Assembly: GCA_963813495.1 (NCBI GenBank)
Contig: CAWEZC010000010.1
Coordinates: forward strand, 310,001-374,000
Direction of reading: 5' to 3'
Origin: JACVRW01 sp963813495
GTDB taxonomy: Bacteria > Actinomycetota > Thermoleophilia > Solirubrobacterales > Thermoleophilaceae
Length of the DNA: 64,000 nt
Within the stretch, counting starts at the first letter, position 1; every line of letters begins with the position of its first letter. The position numbers and the translations under genes were made by a program. Below, one piece after another: positions 1 through 8,374 of this stretch. The notes under the pieces are model-generated. The model was not told where the DNA came from. It worked only from the letters and a program-made list of their open reading frames with translations, and made no database searches.

Positions 1-1
1 C

Positions 2-208
2 ATGAAGCCGGATATCCATCCCGAGTACGTCCCCTCGCACGTACGCTGCACCTGCGGCAACGAGTTCTGGACGCGCTCCACCAAGCCCGAGCTGCACGTC
101 GAGATCTGCTCGAACTGCCACCCGTTCTACACGGGCAAGCAGAAGCTCGTGGACACCGGAGGTCGCGTCGAGCGCTTCCGCCGCCGTGCCGCGCGCTCCC
201 GCCGCTAG
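2..208 (+). CDS. rpmE: 50S ribosomal protein L31
   Basis: This is a 68-residue basic protein with the L31 fold signature. Cys16, Cys18, Cys36 and Cys39 form the zinc-binding (C+) type of L31, with the typical CTCGN and CSNCHPFYTG segments and a basic Arg-rich tail. It binds the central protuberance of the large ribosomal subunit. The ATG is the second base of the window, so an upstream start cannot be excluded, but the length matches the family. The L31 to DUF1385 neighbourhood is, from memory, common in Thermoleophilia-like actinobacteria. Confidence 0.96.
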   Translation: MKPDIHPEYVPSHVRCTCGNEFWTRSTKPELHVEICSNCHPFYTGKQKLVDTGGRVERFRRRAARSRR

Positions 209-274
209 GCAACCGAGCCGCCACCGCCCGCAGGACGCCGCAACTATGCGTCCCTGGGCCTGTTTTCACGGGGC

Positions 275-1048
275 ATGCGTCGTGCGTCAACCGTCACCGC
301 TCTCAGCGCCGCCACCGTGGCGGCGCTGAGTCTGCCCGCGCTCGCACACGCGGCCGTGGCCGGGGCCGCCGAGCTGCCCCAGGCCTCGGTCAGGACCGTC
401 GAGTGCTCGCTGGTCGACCACGCGGCCGCCTTCAAGGGGCGCATGCTTCGCGTCGAGGGCAGTGAGCGGATGGGCATGCGCTTCACCCTGCTGGAGCGCA
501 CGGACGCCCGCGGCTTCCGGCCCGTCAAGGCGACCGGTCTCGGACGCTGGAACCGCTCCAAGCCAGGGGTGGGCACGTTCGCCTACCGTCAGGACGTCAA
601 GGGCCTGCCCGAGAACGCTCTTCACCGGATGCGTGTCGACTTTCGCTGGTACGCCCCGGACGGCCGCGTGCTGGCCCAGCTTCAGCGCAAGTCGCGCTCC
701 TGCCGGCAGTTCGTCGCACTGCCCAACCTGAAGGCCAAGGTCGTGGGCTCGGCTCGGACCAAGGTGCGGGGCGTGTCTCGCTACAGCGTGCAGGTCTCCA
801 ACGCAGGTCGTGCCGCTGTGGCGGGGTCCGCGCTGCGCTTCTCGGTCGACGGCAGCGTGCTCAACACGGTGACCCTGGGTCGGCTGGCGGTCGGCGAGCA
901 ACGCCTCATCGGCTTCCGCGGTCCGGCCTGCACGGGTTCGGTCAAGGTCGAGGCCGACCCCGACGGCCTGATCGCCGAGAGCTCCGAGCAGGACAACGTT
1001 CAGGAGCTTTCCTGCGCCGAGATTGCGCCCGCTCCGAGCACTGCTTGA
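275..1048 (+). CDS. exported CARDB-like protein of unknown function
   Basis: The 257-residue product starts with a classical signal peptide: Arg2-Arg3, an Ala/Leu/Val-rich core, and a likely cut after AHA near residue 26. The C-terminal half (about 150-250) reads like a CARDB/Ig-type beta-sandwich, with phrases such as YSVQVSNAGRAAV, LGRLAVGEQ and a closing ESSEQDNV loop. A probably secreted or surface protein is inferred. Nothing points to an enzymatic role. It sits between rpmE and the DUF1385 gene and may share their transcript. Confidence 0.75.
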   Translation: MRRASTVTALSAATVAALSLPALAHAAVAGAAELPQASVRTVECSLVDHAAAFKGRMLRVEGSERMGMRFTLLERTDARGFRPVKATGLGRWNRSKPGVGTFAYRQDVKGLPENALHRMRVDFRWYAPDGRVLAQLQRKSRSCRQFVALPNLKAKVVGSARTKVRGVSRYSVQVSNAGRAAVAGSALRFSVDGSVLNTVTLGRLAVGEQRLIGFRGPACTGSVKVEADPDGLIAESSEQDNVQELSCAEIAPAPSTA

Positions 1049-1073
1049 AAGACAGAGTCGAGACGCCGATACG

Positions 1074-2126
1074 ATGAGGAAGGTGAGCGCCTCCCCGACC
1101 ACGAGCGATCCGTCGAGCAACGGACACGCGCCCGACCACCTGCGCGAGGCCACCAAGGACGCACCGATCGGCGGCCAGGCCGTGCTCGAAGGGGTCATGA
1201 TGCGCGGCATCTCGACCTGGGCGGTGGCGGTGCGAAAGCCCTCTGCCGAGCAGCTGGCGGCGGGCGGCGCCGACTCCAAGGAGGGCGCCACGGGCGAGAT
1301 CGAGGTGATCTCCGAGCCGCTGGTGTCGTGGACCAAGCGCCACCGGATCCTGCGCCTGCCGGTGATCCGCGGCGTGGCCGCTCTGGGCGAGTCGCTCAAG
1401 ATCGGCTTCCGCGCCCTCGGCATCTCGGCCAACGCGCAGATGCCGCCCGACGAGGCGGGCGAGCAGAAGGACCTCGGCGGCGGCGCCTGGGTAGGCACGA
1501 TCGTCTTCGCTCTCCTGTTCGCCGTCGGCCTCTTCTTCCTCCTGCCCGCCGGCCTGACCAACCTCTTCGCCGACCAGATCCCCAACTCGATCCTGTTCGT
1601 GGTGATCGAGAAGCTGGTGCGGATCTCCATCTTCCTGGGCTACCTCGCGCTGATCTCGCGCATGCCCGACCTGCAGCGCGTCTTCGAGTACCACGGCGCC
1701 GAGCACAAGACGATCTCGTGCTACGAGGCAGGCGAGGAGCTGACGCCGGAGAACGCCCAGCGCTTCTCGCGCTTCCATCCGCGCTGCGGCACGAGCTTCC
1801 TGCTGCTGGTGATGATCGTGGCGATCGTCGTGTTCGCCCCGCTGGGCAAGCTCGACTGGCACTGGTTGTTCATCTCCCGCGTCGTGGGCATCCCGATCGT
1901 GGCCGGGCTGGCCTTCGAGCTGATCAAGTGGTTCGGCAAGAACCGCACCAAGCGCTGGGCCCGCATCCTGATGTGGCCGGGCATCCAGCTCCAGCGCCTG
2001 ACGACGCGCGAGCCCGATCTCTCCCAGCTGGCCGTCGCCATCGCCGCGCTGCAGGCGGTCCTGGCGGTGGAGAACCCCCGTGCCGTCGCCGACGAGGACA
2101 AGGTCGGCATGGAGGTCGTGGCCTAG
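1074..2126 (+). CDS. DUF1385 family membrane protein
   Basis: This is a 350-residue protein of the DUF1385 family, whose biochemical function is not established. The family core starts at PIGGQAVLEGVMMRG near residue 26. The invariant HGAEHK motif lies at about His207, followed by CYEAGEEL and HPRCGTSF. Four hydrophobic segments are visible (IVFALLFAVGLFFLL, ILFVVIEKL/IFLGYLALI, FLLLVMIVAIVVF, GIPIVAGLAFELI). The clustered His/Glu/Cys residues suggest a metal site at the membrane. A TTG start 51 bases upstream is possible, but the ATG at 1074 better matches family length. The gene is usually found near rpmE and prfA. Confidence 0.88.
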   Translation: MRKVSASPTTSDPSSNGHAPDHLREATKDAPIGGQAVLEGVMMRGISTWAVAVRKPSAEQLAAGGADSKEGATGEIEVISEPLVSWTKRHRILRLPVIRGVAALGESLKIGFRALGISANAQMPPDEAGEQKDLGGGAWVGTIVFALLFAVGLFFLLPAGLTNLFADQIPNSILFVVIEKLVRISIFLGYLALISRMPDLQRVFEYHGAEHKTISCYEAGEELTPENAQRFSRFHPRCGTSFLLLVMIVAIVVFAPLGKLDWHWLFISRVVGIPIVAGLAFELIKWFGKNRTKRWARILMWPGIQLQRLTTREPDLSQLAVAIAALQAVLAVENPRAVADEDKVGMEVVA

Positions 2127-2193
2127 ACCGGTGGGGCCGCCCGCGGCGCGGGCCGCCTGAGCTCAGTCCAGTCCCGGACCTCCGCCCGTCATC

Positions 2194-2273
2194 GGGAACT
2201 CACGCCCCCGCGATCCGTGGTTTCCCGCACTCGCGCGAGGAGCAGGCCCGGGTGAGGCCGTTAGCCGGGAACT
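2194..2273. promoter_or_regulatory. cluster of three GGGAAC / GTTTCCC sites
   Basis: The gap after the DUF1385 gene holds GGGAACT at 2194-2200, CCGTGGTTTCCCGC at 2215-2228, and GGGAACT again at 2267-2273. The middle one is a good copy of the recurring intergenic motif (reverse complement GCGGGAAACCACGG). Both flanking genes end toward this gap, so the target promoter is unclear. Confidence 0.4.
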
Positions 2274-2276
2274 GCG

Positions 2277-2944
2277 CTAGCGCTCGATGAGGTCGTTGTC
2301 GAGCGCGTAACGAACCAGCTCGGCACGGGTCGAGCGACCGAGCTTCTGCTGTATGTGGGCGCGGTGGGTCTCCACGGTTCGCACGCTCAGCACGAGCTGC
2401 TGAGCGATCTCGTTGTTGGTGTACCCGAGCGCGATCAGGCGCAGCACCTCGAGCTCCCGATCGCTGAGCTCGGCCAGCGCACCGGTGGGGGTTTCGGGCG
2501 TGGCCGCCATGCGTGCGCCAAGCTCCGGATTCAGCCAGGTACCGCCGCCGGCGGCGGCGCGGATCGCCTGTACGAGCTCCGCTCCCGCTGCGTGCTTGAG
2601 CACGTAGCCGCGAGCTCCGGCCTGCAGTGCCTCGCGTGCGAAGGCGGGGTCCTCCTGCTGGTGAGGACGACGACCGAGGTCTGTGGTGAGGCCTCGGCGA
2701 TGCGTGGGATCGCCGCCAGGCTCGAGCCACCGGGCATGTTGAGGTCGAGCACCAGCACGGTGGGCTTGTGACCGAGCACGAAGCGCTGAGCCGAACCCAC
2801 GTCGCCCGCCTCGGCGACGACTCTCATGTCGTCCGCGGCGTCGAGCAGCATTCGCAATCCGGTGCGAACGACCGGGTGGTCGTCCGCGAGCACGATCGTG
2901 ACGTCGGACGCTCCGTCGTCCAATGAAGGCGCGCTATCGATCAT
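2277..2944 (-). CDS. NarL/LuxR response regulator, split by a 1-base frameshift
   Basis: The ATG at 2944 starts a receiver domain: VTIVLADDHPVVRTGLRMLL, phospho-acceptor Asp in VLVLDLNMPGG, then VVVLT. The reading frame is then lost near 2658-2659, where one base appears to be missing (ACC AG CAG GAG GAC; restoring one base gives LTxQEDPAFAREALQAGARGYVLKHAAGAEL). The shifted frame continues to a normal HTH_LuxR domain ending at 2277 (LSDRELEVLRLIALGYTNNEIAQ, SVRTVETHRAHIQQKLG). Both halves are conserved, so a sequencing error is as likely as a real break. The downstream frame alone has an internal ATG that could give a free DNA-binding domain. No histidine kinase is nearby. It is a plausible regulator for the recurring motif. 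Confidence 0.85.
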
Positions 2945-3007
2945 GACCAGACCCCAGCATCGGTGCCGCGGGGCGATTCGCCATCGGCCCGGTTCCGCGA
3001 CAACACT

Positions 3008-3021
3008 GCGGAGAACTACGG
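3008..3021. promoter_or_regulatory. recurring motif GCGGAGAACTACGG
   Basis: This 14-mer is identical, on the opposite strand, to the one at 10061-10074. It lies 64 bases upstream of the response regulator start, in the divergent region shared with the HemG-like gene. Autoregulation by the response regulator is a guess from position. Confidence 0.5.
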
Positions 3022-3100
3022 AGCTGGGCCGCTCGAAGCTAGCCGCCACCGGGGACCGAACTGGAGGCCGGGTCGATGCTGCGTCCAGGCCGCAGGCGTT

Positions 3101-3117
3101 TCCGTAGCAACCACGGA
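3101..3117. promoter_or_regulatory. inverted repeat TCCGTAG-CAA-CCACGGA
   Basis: Two 7-base arms differ at one position and flank a 3-base spacer. It resembles the perfect palindrome at 53110-53128 and the other recurring intergenic sites. It lies between the divergent response regulator and HemG-like genes, about 93 bases upstream of the latter. Confidence 0.5.
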
Positions 3118-3209
3118 TGGCAAGCCCGCCTGCTCCGGGTGGAATCGGCTCCTCCCGCTCTGCGGAGCGAGACTGCCGGGCTTCCGGCGCCGATCCCGAG
3201 GAGACGTGA

Positions 3210-3788
3210 GTGCCCGACACGCAGGCCGCAACGGAGTCTGCCCGCCGGCAGCGAGTCCTCCTCGTCTACGCCAGCACGCATGGGCATACCGAGAAGATCG
3301 CGTTGCGCGTTGCACGAGCCCTTCGAGAGGAGGGGGCCCACGTTCAGATGTGCGATGTGGCTTCGGCGGCGAAGCTCGCGACATCCGACTACGACGGCGT
3401 GATCGTCGGCGCCTCGGTCCATGGGGGTCGCCACCAACGCGAGATCGTCGACTGGGTGAAGAGGCATGCCATCACCCTGAGCGCGATGCCATCGGCCTTC
3501 TTCTCCGTTTGCCTCACCGCCGCGGATGACACGGCCGAGTCGCACGAGGCCACGCGCACCTACCTCGACGACCTGGAGGACGACACGGGCTGGACGCCGC
3601 GCAAGCGAGTGTCGTTCGCCGGCGCGCTGCAGTATCGGGAGTACGACTTCGCCACTCGCCTCCCCATGCGTCTGGTCATGCGTCGCGGCCAGCATCCGAC
3701 GGACGTGACGCAGGACTACGACTACACCGACTGGGGGGCGGTCGACCGCTTCGCCCACGAGTGCGCCGCGCTGCTCGGCGGCTCATAG
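3210..3788 (+). CDS. hemG: HemG-like flavodoxin-domain protein
   Basis: The 192-residue product has a flavodoxin fold. LLVYASTHGHTEKIA near residue 16 is the FMN phosphate loop (T/S-x-G-x-T), and GVIVGASVHGGRH is a second cofactor-contact segment. The later part (DDTGWTPRKRVSFAGALQYREYDF, MRRGQHPTDVTQDYDYTDW) is typical of menaquinone-dependent protoporphyrinogen IX oxidase HemG and its actinobacterial relatives. The GTG at 3210 is preceded by GAGGAG at good spacing. No haem genes lie nearby, so a general flavodoxin-type redox role is also possible. The UspA neighbour and motif sites upstream suggest stress-linked expression. Confidence 0.8.
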   Translation: MPDTQAATESARRQRVLLVYASTHGHTEKIALRVARALREEGAHVQMCDVASAAKLATSDYDGVIVGASVHGGRHQREIVDWVKRHAITLSAMPSAFFSVCLTAADDTAESHEATRTYLDDLEDDTGWTPRKRVSFAGALQYREYDFATRLPMRLVMRRGQHPTDVTQDYDYTDWGAVDRFAHECAALLGGS

Positions 3789-3810
3789 CCTCGACGGAGT
3801 TCATCGCAAC

Positions 3811-3877
3811 CCGTGGTTCTCCACGATCCGGATCCGGGCGTTTCGCGCTGGCGGCCTCGAGGTGCCACGCCTAGCCT
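3811..3877 (+). promoter_or_regulatory. motif CCGTGGTTCTCCACG plus -10 TAGCCT for the UspA gene
   Basis: The motif at 3811-3825 has perfect 5-base arms (CGTGG / CCACG) around TTCT. A -10-like TAGCCT at 3872-3877 stands 7 bases before the GTG at 3885, so the mRNA is probably leaderless. The motif would then lie at about -60 to -74. Confidence 0.45.
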
Positions 3878-3884
3878 CGGTCCC

Positions 3885-4829
3885 GTGACGGCGTCGGGAG
3901 AGTCCGTCGTTTCGCCGCCCCAGCCTGTCGTGGTCGGCGTCGACGAGCGCCCACAAGGCCGCGACGCATTGGCGCTCGGCGCCGCCGTCGCCAAGGCACT
4001 CGAGGTTGGGCTGGTCGTAGCGTCCGTGTACCCGCCGGAGTTTGGGCTCAAGCCGCGCCGCGGTGACGAGCATCGAGCCAAGGCCGAGTACACCGCCGCG
4101 GAGGCGTTGGAGGGACTCGCGTACGCCGGCGATGCCGAGTGGCAAGTGGTCGCCGGACGCTCGCCGGCGCACGGGTTGCACGATCTCGCTGAGAGTCTGC
4201 GCGCCGCGGCTGTCGTTATCGGCTCGAGCCATCGGGGGGCGCTCGGCCGTGTGCTCGTGGGGAACGTCGCCACGCAGCTGCTGTCCGGCGGTCCCTGCCC
4301 GGTGCTTGTGGCCCCCCTCGGGCTCGCGGACCTCGGTCCGCTCGCGCTGCAGCGGATCGGAGTGGGATTCGACGACAGCGGTGAGTCCTGGCACGCCCTC
4401 GAGCGCGCCGCCTCGCTGGCCGCAGCGACCGGCGGAAGCGTACGCGTGATTCATGCGCTCAGACCGCTCACGATTCCGCCATCCGCACCACTTTCGCCCG
4501 TCGAGACCGAGCTCGAGCTCCGGCGTTTGGCTGAGCTCGCCACCGGGCGAGCGCTGGCCAGCCTGTCGAAGGCGGTCAGTCCAGAATCGAGACTCGTCCC
4601 CGGCGACCCCGTGCGGGTGCTCGAAGCCGAGGCCCAGCGCGACCTCGATCTGCTCGTGCTGGGCTCGCGGGCTTTCGGTCCGGTGCGTCGAGTGCTGCTG
4701 GGGAGCGTCTCGTCGGAGGTCGTGCGGCTCGCCCCCTGCCCGGTGATGGTCGTGCCGCGTTCGGCGGAGCCCGCCCCGAGCGCCGCAGCGCCGGTGGCGG
4801 CGGACGCGTCCGAGCCCGTCACGAGCTGA
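3885..4829 (+). CDS. tandem universal stress protein (two UspA domains)
   Basis: The 314-residue protein carries two UspA domains, at about 11-145 and 150-295. Each ends in the ATP-binding signature G-2x-G-9x-G: GSSHRGALGRVLVGN in the first, GSRAFGPVRRVLLGS in the second, followed by PCPVLVA and PCPVMVVP. ATP-binding UspA proteins are linked to dormancy and energy stress in actinobacteria. I chose the GTG at 3885 because an upstream in-frame GTG (3813) lies inside the inverted-repeat motif, and a -10 hexamer sits just before 3885. A second tandem UspA occurs at 33271. Confidence 0.93.
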   Translation: MTASGESVVSPPQPVVVGVDERPQGRDALALGAAVAKALEVGLVVASVYPPEFGLKPRRGDEHRAKAEYTAAEALEGLAYAGDAEWQVVAGRSPAHGLHDLAESLRAAAVVIGSSHRGALGRVLVGNVATQLLSGGPCPVLVAPLGLADLGPLALQRIGVGFDDSGESWHALERAASLAAATGGSVRVIHALRPLTIPPSAPLSPVETELELRRLAELATGRALASLSKAVSPESRLVPGDPVRVLEAEAQRDLDLLVLGSRAFGPVRRVLLGSVSSEVVRLAPCPVMVVPRSAEPAPSAAAPVAADASEPVTS

Positions 4830-4840
4830 CGCGCACCACT

Positions 4841-4854
4841 GCGGGAAACCCCGC
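4841..4854. promoter_or_regulatory. recurring motif GCGGGAAACCCCGC
   Basis: Perfect 5-base arms (GCGGG / CCCGC) surround AAAC. The 14-mer is identical to the site upstream of the group 3b hydrogenase operon at 39610-39623. Here it lies 73 bases before a small ORF with a very strong ribosome-binding site. Confidence 0.5.
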
Positions 4855-4926
4855 CACTACTACGGCCCTCCACCGATGTGCAGCGCTCCCGCGCCGTGGA
4901 AGCTGTGGGGTGAAGGAGGTGACGGC

Positions 4927-5157
4927 ATGATTCGTGCGGTACGACACTTCCTCTGGTATCTCGAGTACCACTCGACCGGGGGCAGGGACGGTCCCGTCAG
5001 GCGGGCGAGCCTGTCCACGAGGGCCGCCTCGACCGGGCCGAGCGCACGCGCGCACGAAGCACGCGAGGCCATCGTGCGCCAGCCAAGGCAGCGGAGTCCT
5101 GCGGACGAGCACGGCCCGCGGAGTCCTGCGGACGAGCACGGCTCGGAGGGGTCCTAG
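4927..5157 (+). CDS. small basic protein of unknown function (76 aa)
   Basis: The ATG at 4927 follows an almost ideal Shine-Dalgarno sequence, AAGGAGGTGA, at 4913-4922. This makes translation likely although no family is recognised. The product begins MIRAVRHFLWYLEYHSTGG, a short aromatic amphipathic helix, and continues as a low-complexity Arg/Ala/Ser-rich region. It ends in two copies of a nine-residue repeat (RSPADEHGP, RSPADEHGS). A copy of the recurring regulatory motif lies upstream. A membrane-associating or nucleic-acid-binding peptide can be imagined, but nothing shows this. Confidence 0.5.
   Translation: MIRAVRHFLWYLEYHSTGGRDGPVRRASLSTRAASTGPSARAHEAREAIVRQPRQRSPADEHGPRSPADEHGSEGS
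5091..5141 (+). repeat. 27-base tandem repeat, two copies
   Basis: The 24-base unit beginning GCGGAGTCCTGCGGACGAGC occurs at 5091-5114 and again at 5118-5141. It is in frame with the small ORF and encodes the nine-residue repeat at its C terminus. Confidence 0.7.
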
Positions 5158-5170
5158 TGGATCGCTCTCA

Positions 5171-5959
5171 CTAGCTGCCACCCGGCCTACCGGACGCCTC
5201 CGCGAGCCGATCGAGGTCGACGTCATCGAGCGTCGTCACCACGAGGTCGGCCTCGGCTGCGATCAGCAGCTCGACGTCATCCGCTCGCGCCACGCCGAGC
5301 GCCGCGATGCCACCCGCCTTGGCGGCCTGGACACCCGCCACGGCGTCCTCGACGACGAAGCACTCGCGCGGCAGGAGATCGAGCTCCGTCGCGGCGGTAA
5401 GGAAGATCTCCGGGTCGGGCTTGCCGTGCTCGAAGTCGCGACCCGAGATGTCCACGTCGAAGAGCTCGAGCAGGCTGAGGTCCGGCCGAACGAAGTCGTA
5501 GTCGAGCCCCTCGTCCTCGGCGAACGTGTCCAGCCGGATCCGTCCGAGCATCAGCCCGGCGTTCTTCGACGACGACGCCGCCGCGAGCCGAACCTTCACG
5601 GCCCGCAGGGCGAGAACGAGGCGCAGCGCGTCGGGGAAGGCAGTGAACTTGCCGGCCTCGATCAGCTCGAGGACGATCTGCTGCTTCCGCTCGGCGTAGG
5701 CGTCGACGCGGATCTCGGCATCGGGCACCTGGAAGTAGTCGAGCGCGGCGCGGGCGCCGCTCATGCGCGGCTTGCCCGCGACGATCTGTTGGTAGAGCTC
5801 CGGTGTGAAACGTTCAGGCGAGTACGTGGTATCGGGGCGCACATCACTCCAGCGCGTCTCCATCAGCTCCTGCAGCGTGTCCCTCCAGGCGCGCTCGTGC
5901 GGCGAGTTCACGAGCACGCCGTCGACGTCGAAGATCGCTCCGCGAAAGCTTGCCGCCAC
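5171..5959 (-). CDS. pgmB: beta-phosphoglucomutase-like HAD hydrolase
   Basis: The 262-residue protein is a HAD subfamily IA enzyme. Asp11 and Asp13 in FDVDGVLVNSP are the nucleophile and acid/base, followed by AASSSKN (motif II), GKPDPEIF (motif III Lys) and VVEDAVAGVQAAKAGG (motif IV). It probably converts beta-glucose 1-phosphate to glucose 6-phosphate. The GTG start at 5959 shares a base with the TAG of the GH65 phosphorylase gene, so the two are translationally coupled. This supports use of the sugar phosphate released by that phosphorylase. Confidence 0.9.
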   Translation of the reverse strand: MAASFRGAIFDVDGVLVNSPHERAWRDTLQELMETRWSDVRPDTTYSPERFTPELYQQIVAGKPRMSGARAALDYFQVPDAEIRVDAYAERKQQIVLELIEAGKFTAFPDALRLVLALRAVKVRLAAASSSKNAGLMLGRIRLDTFAEDEGLDYDFVRPDLSLLELFDVDISGRDFEHGKPDPEIFLTAATELDLLPRECFVVEDAVAGVQAAKAGGIAALGVARADDVELLIAAEADLVVTTLDDVDLDRLAEASGRPGGS

Positions 5960-8374
5960 TAGCGCAAGCCCGCCCCGGCGGGGATGGTGAATGTGCAGCG
6001 CTCGCCGGGGGCGAGCTCCCGTACCTCGTCGGCGACCCCGACCCTGACGGGCGGGCTGAAGCCGTCTGCCAGGGCGAACACGGTGAGCTCGCTGCCCTCG
6101 ACCGTCACCCTGATCGCGGTGTCACGGAGTTGCATCGGAAACGACAGACCGTCGAGCCGGCCGACCAGCCTCGGGGTGAAGTAGACCACCCCGTCGCGGA
6201 TCTCCGTGCCGAGGAAGATCCTCTGGACGAGGTCCAGCGTCCCGCTCATCACCCCCAAGTGAATGCCCTCCGGGGTCGTGCCTCCCTGGATATCCCCGAT
6301 GTCACTCTCCAGCGCCATCAGGAATCGCTCCCACGAGCTTTCGGGATCGATGCCCGCCAGGACGCCGGCGTGGACGATCAGGCTCAGCGTCGACCCGTGC
6401 GAGGTCCGCCGGTCGTAGTACTGGATGTTCTTGCGCGCAGTGTCCGGCGTGTACTCGTAGCCAAGCCGCTCGAACAGGCGCCGCAGCTCGTACTCCGGGA
6501 ACAGGAAGAAGAGCATCACGGTGTCGGCCTGCTTAGCCACCTTGAAGCGGTCGGGATGATCGCCCTCCGCCCGCAGGATGCGATCGAGCCGCTGGATGTT
6601 GCCGTACTTGGCGCGGTAGGCCTCCCAGTCGAGCTCCTCCAGGTCCTCGTAGCCCTCGAACTGGCTGATGATCCCGTCGCCGTGGAAGGGCACGAACATC
6701 TTGCGACTGATCTCCTCCCACCTTCGAAGCTCCTCGTCGCTGAGACCGATGCTCGCGCGCAGGGCGTCGCGGCGGCTCGCGGGGAGGAGAGCGAGGACCT
6801 TCTGAGCGGTCTCGCAGATCCAGGCGACCATCACGTTGGTGTACGCGTTGTTGCGCAGGCCTCCCTCGGCGGCGCCCGGATACTTCTCGTGGAACTCATC
6901 CGGGCCCATCACCCCGTGGATCTCCCAGCGATCGCGCGCCGGGTTGAAGTGCGCCATGGAGGCCCAGAAGCGCGCGATCTCCAGCATCATCTCGGCCCCG
7001 CAGTCGCGCAGGAAGGCGAGCTCGTGGGTCGCCTGGTGGTAGTTCCAGACGGTGTAGAAGATCGCCGCGCTGACGTGGCGCTGGTTGCGGCTGAGGTCCG
7101 GGTCCCACATGGCCGGAGAGCGGGTTGAGGTGGACGGTCTGGGTCTCCTCGTGTCCGTCGCTGCCGCTCTGCCAGGGGTACATCGCGCCCTGGTAGCCGG
7201 CTTCGCGGGCCGCCGCGCGGGCCTCGGCGATCCGCCGGTAGCGGTACAGGATCAGCCCCCGCGTGATCATCGGCAGCCGGAGGTTGAGGAAGGGATAGAC
7301 GAACAGCTCGTCCCAGAAGACGTGCCCGCGATACGCCTCGCCGTTGAGGCCGCGAGCCGGGACTCCGGCATCGTGGTGGGCGGTGAGCCGCGAGCAGACC
7401 TGGAGCAGATGGGCGGTGTGGAAGCGCAGCATGAACTGGACGCGCTGCTCGCGCGGAAGCTGCAGGTCGCAGACCTTCCAGAGCTCGTCCCATGCCCGGG
7501 CGTGATCCTCGAGGGCCGCTTCAAACGTCCAATAGCGAGCCACGCTCCTGGCCGCGGTCTGCAGCGGCTCGCTGATGCCGCGGTCGCGCGAGGTGTAGAG
7601 AGCCGCCAGCTTCTCGACACGCACGGACGAGCCCTCGTTCACGTCGAACGCGAGGATCTGCTGGATGTAGTCCTCCGTCTGGTAGGTGTCGCGGTCGACG
7701 TCGAGCTCCTCCTCCCCGCGATAGACGCGCGTGCGCGCGGCCTCGGCCACCTCGATTCTGGACTGCCGGGTTCGCGACTTCAGCGCGATCACATCGTCGC
7801 CGTAGATCCGCGGGCCCTGGGGGTCGAGGTGACGCCCCTCCAGCTGCCGGTAGCGGGCGACGCCCCGGTTCAGGACCCGCCCGTCGAGCGCCGACACGAC
7901 CTCGACCCTGCCCGACCAGTTCTCCGGCGTCAGCTGCCAGCTGATGGCCGCCTGGTGCATGCGGCCCATGCTGACGAAGCGGCGACTGCTAAGGCTCGTC
8001 TCGCGGCCCGCTCGATCCCGGAAGCGCAGCTCGCGCACTACGAGCGGGCTGCGGAAGTCGTACTCGTGCCGATAGGAGAGCAACTCGACGTTCTCGAGGC
8101 GGAAAGGCTCCTCGCCCTCGATCCGGAGCTTGAGCACGAGCCAGTTGGGCAGGTTCACCAGGTCCTCGTTGGGAACGGGACTGCCTCCCATCACCGTCGT
8201 CTCCCGGTTGTACACGCCGTGCGCGTAGGTGCCCGCGTAGTGCGTGTCGTCCACGTCCTCCCACTCCGCGCAACCGCGCGTGCAGAAGTAGCCGTTGCCG
8301 GTCGACGTGAGGGCCTCCCTCAGCCCCTCCGCGGCGGGATCGAAGTCCTCGTAGGCGAGCAGGAAACCCTTCAC
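5959..8374 (-). CDS. GH65 trehalose/kojibiose-type phosphorylase, split by a 1-base frameshift
   Basis: About 804 residues of a glycoside hydrolase family 65 protein. The N-terminal beta-sandwich begins with the GTG at 8374 (FLLAYEDFDP, NGYFCTRG, HYAGTYAHGVYN). The (alpha/alpha)6 barrel follows (FHTAHLLQVCSRL, GEAYRGHVFWDELFVYPF, ETQTVHLNPLSG). The frame breaks near 7110: GGC CAT GTG is read where GGC ATG TGG (MWDPDLSRNQRHVSAAI) is expected, so one extra C seems present. The second part holds the general-acid Glu in HGVMGPDEFHE. It probably phosphorolyses trehalose or a related disaccharide to beta-glucose 1-phosphate. It overlaps otsB by GTGA. The order otsB-GH65-pgmB resembles, as separate genes, the fused OtsB/GH65 proteins of mycobacteria. 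Confidence 0.88.

Noticed and set aside
1328..2290. 320-codon plus-strand frame overlapping the DUF1385 gene
   Set aside because: It is Arg/Pro/Gly-rich, has no motifs and overlaps a conserved gene in another frame.
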